This document shows, piece by piece, positions 25,374 to 33,030 of a stretch of 64,000 bases of DNA; positions within the stretch are counted from its first letter, which is position 1; every line of letters begins with the position of its first letter. Below the pieces are notes generated by a model. It saw only the letters and a program-made list of their open reading frames with translations, did no database searches and was not told the DNA's origin. The position numbers were made by a program, and so were the translations under genes. This DNA is from Streptomyces sp. NBC_01262 (lineage in GTDB: Bacteria; Actinomycetota; Actinomycetes; Streptomycetales; Streptomycetaceae): the NCBI RefSeq assembly GCF_036226365.1, contig NZ_CP108462.1, forward strand, positions 620,001 to 684,000. The letters are read 5' to 3'.

Positions 25374-26561
25374 TCAGGCCCGGTCGACCTCGGCGCGCAG
25401 GGCGTTGTAGTCGGCGAAGGCGGACTCGACGTCGGCGCGGGTCAGTCCGTAGCGGGCCAGGTCGTAGCTGTGGGGGCGGGTGCCCTTGGGGCGGGCGGCG
25501 ACCTGAGGGAGGCGGGCGGCGTCGGCGTCGGTCCAGCGGGCGCCGATGGACTCGTAGAGCCTGGGCGCACCCTTGGCGGGGTCGGACCCGAGCCAGGAGT
25601 ACGGGACGTCCACCAGCGCCTCGCGGGGTATCGAAGCCCGGGCCGCGATGCCGCGGGCCGTGGAGCGGCTGAGCAGTTCGAGCCAGGTGGCGCCGATGCC
25701 GTGCAGGTCGAGGGGGCGGCGGGTGATGGCCATGCCGTGCTCGACCAGGCTGCAGAACGACGCGACGACGGTGGCCGGGTCGCGGTGGGTCCACACGATC
25801 GTGGCGTCGGGGAAGACCGTGCGCAGCGCGTCGAGATTCTCGGTGTGCATGGGCGACTTCAGCACCCAGCGGCGGCGGGGGCGGCCGTGCTGGAGCACCT
25901 GGAAGACCTGCTTGAGGTGGCGGTAGTCGGGGACGAAGTCCCGCTCGTAGTGCCAGGCCCGGTACCCGGGGATGCTGGCCTGGGACAGCGGCATCACGGT
26001 GTGCGGAAGGGCGAAGGTGCACTCGTCGGGGCCCTCGGCGCGCAGCGGGTGGATGTCGCGGAAGCCGGGGGCGAACAGGTCGATTCCGCCGACCATCCAC
26101 CGGGCGGCGGCGATCGCCTTCTTCCGCCGCTCGGGCGGCAGGTCCAGGTCGGGGGTGAGCAGCTCCCATAGAAGGGGACATCGGTGCCCGGCCGACAGGG
26201 ACAGCACACCGTGCGTGAGCGTGGTGGCCGTGCGCGGCAGGCCCACCACGAACACCGGCCGCTCGACGGGCTCCTGCTCGATCGCCGGATGCTCGGCGAT
26301 CAGCCGGCGGATCCGGGCCCGGTTGGTGAGATGCCTGCGCACATGCCCCTGCGCGGACATCCAGCCGACCGGGGTCAGGCTGTCGTCCTGCGCCCAGTGG
26401 CGCAGCAGGAACCGGAAGTCGTCGACGAACCGCTGGTCCCCGTCGGCCTGTCCGGTCGTGGCGACGAGCCGGTCGAAGGCCCGGTCGGGGGCGCGGCGGG
26501 AGCCCAGTCCCGGCCGTAACAGCAGATTGGTCAGGGTGAGTGCGAGGGGGGCGGAGGACAC
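25374..26561 (-). CDS. Sulfotransferase family protein
   Basis: A 395-residue protein with both PAPS-binding signatures: the 5'-phosphosulfate loop VVGLPRTATT and the 3'-phosphate region RRWVLKSPMHTENLDALRTV followed by WTHRDPATVVAS. It belongs to the sulfotransferase_3 group common in actinobacteria and would transfer sulfate from PAPS to an alcohol or amine. I chose GTG 26561, behind AAAGGA; a longer frame from GTG 26651 is possible. A TTA codon at 26517-26519 (codon 15) makes its translation dependent on the bldA leucyl-tRNA. Confidence 0.85.
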   Translation of the reverse strand: MSSAPLALTLTNLLLRPGLGSRRAPDRAFDRLVATTGQADGDQRFVDDFRFLLRHWAQDDSLTPVGWMSAQGHVRRHLTNRARIRRLIAEHPAIEQEPVERPVFVVGLPRTATTLTHGVLSLSAGHRCPLLWELLTPDLDLPPERRKKAIAAARWMVGGIDLFAPGFRDIHPLRAEGPDECTFALPHTVMPLSQASIPGYRAWHYERDFVPDYRHLKQVFQVLQHGRPRRRWVLKSPMHTENLDALRTVFPDATIVWTHRDPATVVASFCSLVEHGMAITRRPLDLHGIGATWLELLSRSTARGIAARASIPREALVDVPYSWLGSDPAKGAPRLYESIGARWTDADAARLPQVAARPKGTRPHSYDLARYGLTRADVESAFADYNALRAEVDRA

Positions 26562-26693
26562 GGGGGCGCATTCCTTTCGCAGGCGGGCGGACCAGGCGCG
26601 GGTGTCGTCGAACTGCCTTGCTGTGCATGGGAATTGGCAGAGGCTGCCCACGCTGCCTGCCCGGCAACCCTCAGGTCCCGGCCGGGTCGTTCG

Positions 26694-27596
26694 TCAGGTC
26701 GCCCGGGGACCCGTGAGGAGGGTCCGGGCGGACCTGCCGAAGGCCGCCACCAAACGGCTGCGGTCGCCGGCACGGGTCGCGAGGACGACATGGCTGGGCT
26801 CGACGCCGTGCAGGGGGATCACGGTGAGGTCGGGGCGGGGGCTCCTGGCGTTGTCGCTGACCGCGACGATGGACAAAGCCGCCCCCTCGGCGACGAGTTC
26901 GAACTTGTCCTCGGCCGACTCGGCGAGGGGGCCGTCGGGTGCGGGGCTTCCGTCGGGCCGGGGGTCGATGCGCCAGAAGGCGTTCCAGGCGGCGTCGCGC
27001 ACCCGCAGGAGGGGTTCGTCGGCGATGTCGTCGAGGGTGACGGATTCCTTGCCGGCCAGGCGGTGGTCGAGGGGGACCAGTAGCGCCCGGGGCTCGTCGT
27101 GGAGGATCGTCACATCCAGTTGGTCGGGCTGGATCGGCAGCCGGGTCACCACCGCGTCCACCCGGTGATCGAGCAGCGCCGCGCGGGTGTCGCTCCAGGC
27201 CAGATGCAGCGGCCGCACCTCGGCGTCCGGGTGCCGGCGGCGCAGGTCCCGTACGGCCGGGGTGATGATGATGTGCGAGGTGTAGCCGATGGTGATCCGG
27301 CTGGGCCGCGCGGCGGCGCGGGCGTGGGAGGCGGCCTGGTCGGCGAGCCGCAGCAGCGCCTTCGCGCGGGGCAGGAAGGCCTCGCCGGCCTCGGTGAGCC
27401 GGCTGCCCTGCGGGGTGCGGTCCAGCAGGCGGGCACCCACCTGCTCTTCGAGGCGGCGGATCTGGCGGCTCAGGGACGGCTGGGCGAGATGGAGGGCGGC
27501 GGCCGCGCGGCCGAAGTGCAGGTGCTCGGCGACGACGGTGAAGTACCGCACGAGCCGCAGATCGAGGTCCGTCGGAGGCAGCGGCGAGTCGGGCAT
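26694..27596 (-). CDS. LysR-family transcriptional regulator
   Basis: A 300-residue LysR protein. Its N-terminal winged HTH (LRLVRYFTVVAEHLHFGRAA, AALHLAQPSLSRQIRRLEEQ) is followed by a periplasmic-binding-like effector domain. The start is ATG 27596 with GAGGGG just upstream; the frame continues upstream but without support. It is divergent from the epimerase gene at 27782, the usual arrangement for a LysR regulator and its target. No clear T-N11-A palindrome stood out in the 185-bp gap. Confidence 0.92.
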   Translation of the reverse strand: MPDSPLPPTDLDLRLVRYFTVVAEHLHFGRAAAALHLAQPSLSRQIRRLEEQVGARLLDRTPQGSRLTEAGEAFLPRAKALLRLADQAASHARAAARPSRITIGYTSHIIITPAVRDLRRRHPDAEVRPLHLAWSDTRAALLDHRVDAVVTRLPIQPDQLDVTILHDEPRALLVPLDHRLAGKESVTLDDIADEPLLRVRDAAWNAFWRIDPRPDGSPAPDGPLAESAEDKFELVAEGAALSIVAVSDNARSPRPDLTVIPLHGVEPSHVVLATRAGDRSRLVAAFGRSARTLLTGPRAT

Positions 27597-27781
27597 GCCC
27601 CTCAGCGTAACAGCGTGACGTGCGGTGATGCGGTTTACGTATTGCCCGATGAGAAACAGGACTTGGACCCGGGGCGCGCCTGGCCCGCAAGGTGGGACCA
27701 CCGGCCCGGCAGCATCGCCCGGCACCGCCGAGGTGCCGCATCGGGGCCGGATCACCCCTGTTTCAGCGAATGGAGTGCACC

Positions 27782-28669
27782 GTGCGTGTATTCGTCACCG
27801 GCGCGACCGGATTCATCGGAAGCGCCGTCGTCCGCGAACTGCTGGACGCGGGGCACCAGGTCCTCGGCCTCGCCCGCTCGGACGCGGCCGCCGCGTCGCT
27901 TACGGCCGCCGGGGCCGAGGTGCACCGAGGCGCCCTGGACGACCTCGACAGCCTGCGCGCCGGCGCGGCCGCGTCGGACGGCGTCATCCACCTGGCGTTC
28001 ATCCACGACTTCTCCGACTGGCTGGCCTCCGTCCGTACGGACCGGCTCGCCGTCGAGGCGCTCGGCGAGGCGCTCGCGGGATCAGACCGGCCCTTCGTCG
28101 TCACCTCCGGGGTCGCCATACACGCCCCGGGGCGCGTCGGCACGGAGGAGGACGGGCTCGATCCGCAGTGGCCCCGGCACGGCTCGGAAGAGGCCGCGCT
28201 GTCGTTCGCCTCGCGCGGCGTACGGGCGTCGGTGGTGCGGCTGCCGCCGTCGGTTCACGGTGAGGGCGACCAGCACGGCTTCGTCCCGACGCTGATCGGC
28301 ATCGCCCGCGCCAAGGGCGTCTCGGCCCACCCGGGCGACGGCTCCAACCGCTGGCCGGCCGTGCACCGCCTCGACGCCGCGCTGCTGTTCAGGCTGGCGC
28401 TGGAATCGGCGCCGGCCGGCTCCGTACTGCACGGGATCGCCGACGAGGGCGTGCCGGTCCGCGAGATCGCCGGCGTCATCGGCCGGCACCTGGACCTGCC
28501 GGTGGTCTCCCTGCCCGCCGAGAAGGCCACCGACCACTTCGGCTTCCTTGGGGGCTTCTTCTCGATCGACGCCGCCACGTCAAGCGAGCTGACCCGCAAG
28601 CGCATGGGATGGCACCCCGAGCGGCCCGCGCTCATCCCCGACCTCGAAGAGGGCCACTACTTCGGCTGA
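27782..28669 (+). CDS. NAD(P)-dependent epimerase/dehydratase (extended SDR)
   Basis: A 295-residue extended SDR beginning with the Rossmann motif [19 protein letters not shown] and continuing through HLAFIHDF and SGVAIHAPG. The canonical YxxxK is not evident at the usual place, as in several atypical extended SDRs of the NmrA/NAD-binding group. The start is GTG 27782, six bases after GGAG; an ATG at 27770 has no ribosome-binding site. It is the probable target of the divergent LysR regulator. Its 3' end overlaps the convergent HxlR gene by 13 bp. Confidence 0.85.
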   Translation: MRVFVTGATGFIGSAVVRELLDAGHQVLGLARSDAAAASLTAAGAEVHRGALDDLDSLRAGAAASDGVIHLAFIHDFSDWLASVRTDRLAVEALGEALAGSDRPFVVTSGVAIHAPGRVGTEEDGLDPQWPRHGSEEAALSFASRGVRASVVRLPPSVHGEGDQHGFVPTLIGIARAKGVSAHPGDGSNRWPAVHRLDAALLFRLALESAPAGSVLHGIADEGVPVREIAGVIGRHLDLPVVSLPAEKATDHFGFLGGFFSIDAATSSELTRKRMGWHPERPALIPDLEEGHYFG

Positions 28670-29175
28670 ACGGACACGGGCGGGGCCGTCAGCCGCTCCC
28701 GGTAGCGGTCGCGCATCGCGTCGCCGGCCGCGGGGCCCGCCGCGAAGACGTACGCGTCGCTGTCGTCCAGCCGTTGGCCGGTTCTGGCGTCGACGACCAC
28801 GGGGTCGACTTCCTGGTGGCTGTGCGCGTCGACCAGGATCATGCTGCGCTCCTCGGGCGCCAGGCGGGAGTTGCCCCAGGCCGCGAGGGCGACGATCACG
28901 GGGCGCAGGGAGCGGCCGAGCCCGGTCAGGACGTACTCGTGGCGTACGGGGTTGGTCTGGTAGGGCCGGCGCTCCAGCAGCCCGTCGGCGACGAGGGTCT
29001 TCAGGCGCGCGGTGAGCATGCTGGAGGAGATGCCCAGGCTGTCCTGGAACTGGTCGAAGCGGGTGTAGCCGTCGAAGGCGTCGTGAAGGATCAGCAGGGT
29101 CCACCATTCCCCGACGTGCTGCACCGTCGTGGACAGCGGGCACTCCCGGTCCTCCAGCCTGATCCGGCTCGCCAT
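28657..29175 (-). CDS. HxlR-family transcriptional regulator
   Basis: A 172-residue MarR-like HxlR regulator with the N-terminal Cys motif [23 protein letters not shown], the HTH region [26 protein letters not shown] and a C-terminal extension of about 60 residues. The single Cys near residue 12 is the position at which some HxlR proteins sense electrophiles or oxidants. ATG 29175 follows GAGGAG by nine bases and is preferred over ATG 29184. A long palindrome in the divergent promoter is its probable binding site. Confidence 0.92.
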   Translation of the reverse strand: MASRIRLEDRECPLSTTVQHVGEWWTLLILHDAFDGYTRFDQFQDSLGISSSMLTARLKTLVADGLLERRPYQTNPVRHEYVLTGLGRSLRPVIVALAAWGNSRLAPEERSMILVDAHSHQEVDPVVVDARTGQRLDDSDAYVFAAGPAAGDAMRDRYRERLTAPPVSVQPK

Positions 29176-29194
29176 GACGACCATCTCCTCAGTT

Positions 29195-29233
29195 ACTGCT
29201 AAAGTAGAAGTCAGTGGCTTCTATTTTAGCAGT
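29195..29233. promoter_or_regulatory. HxlR-type operator in a divergent promoter
   Basis: ACTGCTAAAGTAGAAG and its near-exact complement (one mismatch in 16) are separated by seven bases. The element lies between the HxlR gene (start 29175) and the SnoaL-like gene (start 29259) and overlaps the A/T-rich promoter. Such a site would let the regulator repress both genes. Confidence 0.75.
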
Positions 29234-29258
29234 TTCCAGCAGTGAGGAGAGGGTCGTC

Positions 29259-29618
29259 ATGCAGGACCATCACCCCCGCGACATCGCCCCGGACGCGCTT
29301 CCCGAGACCATCACCCGCTATCTCAAGGCCCACCACGCCCGCGACACCGCCACCGCGGTCGCCGCGTTCACCGGCGACGCCACCGTCGTCGACGACGGCA
29401 GGACCTACGAGGGCACCGCGGCGATCGAGCGGTGGCTGAACCGGTCCGCCGGTGAGTTCACGTACACCATCGAACTCACCGGCGCCCAGCGGACCGGCAC
29501 GACCCACTACGTCGCGACCCACCACCTCGAAGGCGACTTCCCCGGCGGCACCGTGGATCTGCGCTATCAGTTCACGCTCCGGGACGACCTCGTGGCACGG
29601 CTCGTCATCGAACCCTGA
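29259..29618 (+). CDS. SnoaL/NTF2-like small protein
   Basis: A 119-residue NTF2-fold protein: ITRYLKAHHARDTATAVAAF, TGDATVVDDGRTYEGTAAIE, then the strands ending LRYQFTLRDDLVARLVIEP. Proteins of this type are often found as targets of HxlR/MarR regulators and are of unknown function. The start ATG 29259 follows GAGGAGAGGG; a GTG- or ATG-led extension to 29214 would run through the operator and is unlikely. Divergent from, and probably repressed by, the HxlR protein. Confidence 0.85.
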   Translation: MQDHHPRDIAPDALPETITRYLKAHHARDTATAVAAFTGDATVVDDGRTYEGTAAIERWLNRSAGEFTYTIELTGAQRTGTTHYVATHHLEGDFPGGTVDLRYQFTLRDDLVARLVIEP

Positions 29619-29627
29619 CGCGCGAGA

Positions 29628-29915
29628 TCACGAGCGGCGGAGACGGCCGGCCACCACATGCGCCAGGGCGAGGTACACCACTGCCGCCAGGCCGTAGTTG
29701 ATCAGAATCCGCAGCCAGTCCGTGTCCAGTATGAACAGGTCCCTGGACCAGCCGGCGAGCCAATCGGCGGAGCGATGGACGAACTTGACGAGTTCGTTGC
29801 CGCGGTTCGCGCCGAGCACGTACAGCAGGATCCACAATCCCAGGATCGCTGCCGCGACATCGGCGAGGATGGTTATGACGACTGCGGCTTGATTGCCACT
29901 GTATCTACTGGACAT
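29628..29915 (-). CDS. Small two-helix membrane protein
   Basis: A 95-residue protein with two predicted membrane segments: AAVVITILADVAAAILGLWI with its continuation to about residue 33, and LINYGLAAVVYLALAHVVAG near residues 70-90. The loop between them (NRGNELVKFVHRSADWLAGW) is amphipathic. The C-terminus is basic (GRLRRS). I do not recognise a named family. Similar short proteins are common in streptomycete genomes. It is convergent with the preceding SnoaL-like gene and stands alone. Confidence 0.75.
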   Translation of the reverse strand: MSSRYSGNQAAVVITILADVAAAILGLWILLYVLGANRGNELVKFVHRSADWLAGWSRDLFILDTDWLRILINYGLAAVVYLALAHVVAGRLRRS

Positions 29916-30038
29916 GGCCGATATCGTACCTTTAGATGATCATCCAAACGGGATAGCTTCTCTGTTACCTGTGTGGCTCATGTGACGGGTGATACCGTCC
30001 GGGGCTCTCACCAGCAAACGGCTCCCGGGAACGATCAC

Positions 30039-31310
30039 ATGCGCGACTTATCCTCAACTGCCCGCCGCGCCCTGGGCATTGTCATATCCGCCCCCATCGC
30101 CGTCGCTGTGCTCAGTGGCACTTCGGCCTTCGCCGCCGACAGCGCCACGGCACTGGACGCCTCGGACCAGCAACTCGCCGCGAACCTCGACGCCCGTATC
30201 AACGACCAGCGCCTGGGCACCAATCTCAGCGGTGTCGTCCTGGACGCGCATTCCGATGCCACGGTCTGGGGGCACAACGCCTCGACCGCGCTGATGCCGG
30301 CGTCCAACGCCAAGCTCGCCACCTCCACCGCCGCCCTCACCGTGCTGGGCCCCGACCACCGGTTCACCACCGAGGTCGTCTACGGCGACGGCACCCTCAC
30401 CCTCGTCGGCGGCGGCGACCGGGTACTGACCACCGCCGACCTGGCCGCCCTGGCCAAGACCGCGGCTGCCTCGGCCAAGGCCGCGGGCGCCGCAACGGTC
30501 AAGGTCCGGGTGGACGACAGCCTCTTCCCCGAGCCCACCCTGGCCGTGGGCTGGAACGACGGCTACTACCCGGACTCCATCGCCCCCGTGCGCGCCCTGG
30601 TCGTCGACGGGCACGCGGTCACGGACACCTCCATCGACGCCGGGCAGGTCTTCGCCGGGCAGCTCGCCGCCAACGGTGTCACCGTGGACGGCGCCGTGGC
30701 GCGCGGCACGGCGGGCCCCGCCGGCGTACCGGTGGCGAGGCACCTCTCCCCCGCCCTGTCCACGATCGTCCATCAGATGATCAAGGTCAGCGACAACAAC
30801 ATCGCCGAGACCCTGCTCCGGATGACCGCCCTGGCCACGGGCCGCCCCGCCACCTTCGAGGACGGCACCGCCGTCGTACGGCAGGTGCTGACCGAGCGGT
30901 ACGGCGTGAACCTCGCCGGCTTCGAGCTCCACGACGGCAGCGGCCTCTCCCGATCCGACCGAATACCCGCCGCCACCCTCGCGGACATCCTCGACCTCCT
31001 CACGGACCCCCTGTACGCGGACACCCTCCGGCCCGTCCTCGACGGCCTCCCGGTCGCGGGCGAGGCAGGCAGCACCCTGGGCCCGGAATGGGGCCGCTTC
31101 GACGACCCGTACTCCGAGTGCGCCGTCGGCAAGGTCAAGGCCAAGACCGGCACCCTGACGGGCGCCATCGCGCTGAGCGGCCTGACGATCGGCACGGACG
31201 GGAGCTGGAAGGTCTTCTCCTTCGTCGAGAACGGCTCCACCGCCGATCCGGCCGACATCAAGGACGCGATGGACGGCCTCGCGGCCACCGTGAACGGCTG
31301 CTGGGCCTGA
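30039..31310 (+). CDS. dacB: D-alanyl-D-alanine carboxypeptidase/endopeptidase (PBP4/DacB type)
   Basis: A 423-residue penicillin-binding protein with the three active-site motifs Ser89-Asn-Ala-Lys92, Ser251-Asp-Asn253 and Lys369-Thr-Gly371. The long insert between the first two motifs is the hallmark of the PBP4 (peptidase S13) class. A signal peptide ends near AFAAD (residues 31-34), so it works outside the membrane on peptidoglycan. Codon 4 is TTA (30048-30050), which makes synthesis depend on the bldA tRNA and links it to developmental timing. The ATG at 30039 is chosen because the signal peptide begins there. Confidence 0.92.
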   Translation: MRDLSSTARRALGIVISAPIAVAVLSGTSAFAADSATALDASDQQLAANLDARINDQRLGTNLSGVVLDAHSDATVWGHNASTALMPASNAKLATSTAALTVLGPDHRFTTEVVYGDGTLTLVGGGDRVLTTADLAALAKTAAASAKAAGAATVKVRVDDSLFPEPTLAVGWNDGYYPDSIAPVRALVVDGHAVTDTSIDAGQVFAGQLAANGVTVDGAVARGTAGPAGVPVARHLSPALSTIVHQMIKVSDNNIAETLLRMTALATGRPATFEDGTAVVRQVLTERYGVNLAGFELHDGSGLSRSDRIPAATLADILDLLTDPLYADTLRPVLDGLPVAGEAGSTLGPEWGRFDDPYSECAVGKVKAKTGTLTGAIALSGLTIGTDGSWKVFSFVENGSTADPADIKDAMDGLAATVNGCWA

Positions 31311-31332
31311 CGCGGCACCCGATTCCTCCTGC

Positions 31333-31359
31333 GGGAATGCGACGGCCCAGCCGCCTGTT
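31333..31359 (+). promoter_or_regulatory. Sigma-R-like promoter (GGGAAT-N18-GTT)
   Basis: GGGAAT at 31333-31338 and GTT at 31357-31359 are separated by exactly 18 bases, the consensus of streptomycete sigma-R promoters induced by thiol-oxidative stress. It lies 68 bp before the L33 start. A CATGT-N5-ACATG repeat follows at 31366-31380. I see no copy of the known Zur box, although Zur control is usual for such genes. Confidence 0.6.
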
Positions 31360-31426
31360 ACACCCCATGTGACTGACATGCGCGGGCCAAAAAAGCTCGC
31401 GGGGTGTCGGGTGGAAGGAGAACCTC

Positions 31427-31591
31427 ATGGCACGCAGCAACGCGCGTCCCGTCGTCCGGCTCAGGTCAACGGCCGGGACCGGTGTCACCTACGTAACGCG
31501 TAAGAACCGCCAGAACGATCCCGACCGGCTCGTCCTGCGCAAGTACGACCCCGTGGTCGGGGAGCACGTCCCGTTCCGGGAGGAACGCTGA
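31427..31591 (+). CDS. rpmG: 50S ribosomal protein L33, cysteine-free paralogue
   Basis: A 54-residue L33 protein with the family segments [20 protein letters not shown] and [20 protein letters not shown]. It lacks the two CxxC pairs of zinc-binding L33, so it is a zinc-independent form that can replace its paralogue when zinc is short. The start has GGAGAA seven bases upstream (AAGGAG). It leads an operon with the zinc-free forms of L31 and L36. Confidence 0.95.
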   Translation: MARSNARPVVRLRSTAGTGVTYVTRKNRQNDPDRLVLRKYDPVVGEHVPFREER

Positions 31592-31638
31592 CCCGGGCAG
31601 TTCCCCGCCCGGCGGCCGGCCGCAAGAAAGGACCACGC

Positions 31639-31899
31639 ATGAAGGCCTCTGTACACCCCGCATCCCGTCCGGTCGTCTTCCGCGACCGTGCAGCGGACGT
31701 CGCGTTCCTGACGCGTTCGACCGCGGACTCCGCCAGGACGATCGAGTGGGAGGACGGCAACAGCTACCCGCTGATCGACGTCGAGATCTCCTCGGCGAGC
31801 CACCCCTTCTACACCGGCACCACACGCGTCTTGGACACCGCCGGCCGGGTGGAGCGCTTCGAGCGCCGCTACGGCAGCGGCGGAAGGAGGACCAAGTAA
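31639..31899 (+). CDS. rpmE2: 50S ribosomal protein L31 type B (zinc-free)
   Basis: An 86-residue type B L31 protein. Recognisable parts are [29 protein letters not shown] and the C-terminal [20 protein letters not shown]. It contains no cysteine, unlike type A L31 with its zinc ligands. A GGCCGGCCGCAAGAAAGGA stretch supplies the ribosome-binding site. It overlaps the L36 gene by one base (TAATG). Swapping to this form frees zinc from ribosomes. Confidence 0.95.
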   Translation: MKASVHPASRPVVFRDRAADVAFLTRSTADSARTIEWEDGNSYPLIDVEISSASHPFYTGTTRVLDTAGRVERFERRYGSGGRRTK

Positions 31900-32021
31900 T
31901 GAAGGTGCGCAATTCCCTGCGCTCACTGAAGGACAAACCCGGGGCCCAAGTGGTCCGCAGGCGGGGCGTGACCTTCGTCATCAACAAGAAGGACCCGCGC
32001 TTCAAGGCCCGCCAGGGCTGA
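31899..32021 (+). CDS. rpmJ: 50S ribosomal protein L36, zinc-free paralogue
   Basis: A 40-residue L36 protein, [15 protein letters not shown] then [23 protein letters not shown]. The Cys and His zinc ligands of standard L36 are absent. The ATG uses the last base of the preceding stop codon (TAATG), with GGAGGA upstream. It is the last gene of the operon and is followed by a strong hairpin. Confidence 0.95.
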   Translation: MKVRNSLRSLKDKPGAQVVRRRGVTFVINKKDPRFKARQG

Positions 32022-32038
32022 CGTCCCACGGGCGGACA

Positions 32039-32077
32039 ACGGGCCCGGCCACCGCACCTCGCGGAGGCCGGGCCCGT
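32039..32077. terminator. Bidirectional terminator hairpin
   Basis: A perfect 12-bp stem, ACGGGCCCGGCC with its complement, encloses a 15-base loop between the convergent L36 gene and the isomerase gene that ends at 32080. A short T-containing stretch (GTCTCTAT) follows. It probably ends transcription from both sides. Confidence 0.8.
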
Positions 32078-32079
32078 CT

Positions 32080-33030
32080 CTATGCCAGAGCCTCCCGGGC
32101 GACGGCCGTTCCGGCCCGGAGCGCGGCGACAGGATCGGCGGCCTCGTCCAGCTCGATGAGGACGATGCCGGCCCCGGGGGTGCGGGACATGGCGTCGGCC
32201 CATCCCGGCCAGTCGACGATGCCGGTGCCCAGTTCGGCCATGTAGGGCTGCTGCTGGGCGAATACGGTCTCGTCGATGGTGAGCTCGACGTCGATCGGCT
32301 TGACCGCGTCCTTCCAGTGCGCGAGTGCGATGCGCTGGGAGTGGCGGCACGCGACGGCGACGGGGTCGCCTCCCCCGAGCGCGATGTGGCAGGAGTCGGG
32401 GCACAGCCACACGTAGCGCGGATCGGTCAGGGCCATGAACAGGTCGATGTCCCTCTCGTACCAGAGCGTGCTGTTGGACTCCGTGTGGAAGACGAGCTTC
32501 ACACCCTGCTGTGCGACGGCCTCACCGACGACGTGGGCGATGTCGGCCATACGGGTCATGTACGCGGCGTCGACGAAGAACGGCGGGCGCGTCCCGTACG
32601 TCGCGCGCATGGGCAGCCCGGTGACGAGAAGTTCCGCGCCCACGTCGGCGAGGAAGGCCGCGCGCCGCTGCGCGTCGGCGACGATCGCGGGCAGGTTGTC
32701 GCCGTCCCGCCAGTCGGGGCAGTCGCTCCCGGCGACGAAGGCGCTCACGACGGACAGACCCCGGGCCGCCAGCTCGCGACGGAAGGCCGGCGCGCTGCCG
32801 AAGGCGCGCAGGGCCGAGTCGATGTCGCCCGGCGCGAAGGTCAGCTCGATGCCCGTCACCCCGGCCTCGGCGAGTGCGTCCATCGCCCGGTCCCAGAAGC
32901 GTTCGGGGTTCTTGACGGTCCACTCGCGGAAGGCGTCGGCGGATTCCAGGCCCCAGAAACCGGGGTGGTAGAAGGTCACGATGTCGGTGGCGAAGCGCGG
33001 GGCCATGCCTGCGCGCGCGTTGTCGATCAC
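32080..33030 (-). CDS. Sugar phosphate isomerase/epimerase family TIM-barrel protein
   Basis: A 316-residue xylose-isomerase-like TIM barrel (AP endonuclease 2 family). Metal-ligand segments are visible as GIELTFAPGD, VKLVFHTESNSTLWYE, CPDSCHIALGGGDPV and LIELDEA. It starts at GTG 33030 inside the flavoenzyme stop codon (GTGA), behind GAGAGGAAG; the ATG at 33006 is a second choice. In bacterial C-glycoside and 3-keto-glycoside breakdown a barrel of this family cleaves the oxidised sugar made by a flavin oxidase. The direct coupling here to a pyranose-oxidase-like gene fits that scheme. Simple sugar epimerisation is the alternative. Confidence 0.85.
   Translation of the reverse strand: MIDNARAGMAPRFATDIVTFYHPGFWGLESADAFREWTVKNPERFWDRAMDALAEAGVTGIELTFAPGDIDSALRAFGSAPAFRRELAARGLSVVSAFVAGSDCPDWRDGDNLPAIVADAQRRAAFLADVGAELLVTGLPMRATYGTRPPFFVDAAYMTRMADIAHVVGEAVAQQGVKLVFHTESNSTLWYERDIDLFMALTDPRYVWLCPDSCHIALGGGDPVAVACRHSQRIALAHWKDAVKPIDVELTIDETVFAQQQPYMAELGTGIVDWPGWADAMSRTPGAGIVLIELDEAADPVAALRAGTAVAREALA

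Noticed and set aside
26671..27741. A 356-codon minus-strand frame over the LysR gene
   Set aside because: The protein is low-complexity Arg/Pro-rich, and the overlapping LysR frame has all family motifs and a ribosome-binding site.
31366..31380. CATGT-N5-ACATG repeat as a Zur box
   Set aside because: It lacks the A/T-rich TGAAAATGATTTTCA-type core of streptomycete Zur sites; it is only noted as a repeat after the sigma-R-like promoter.
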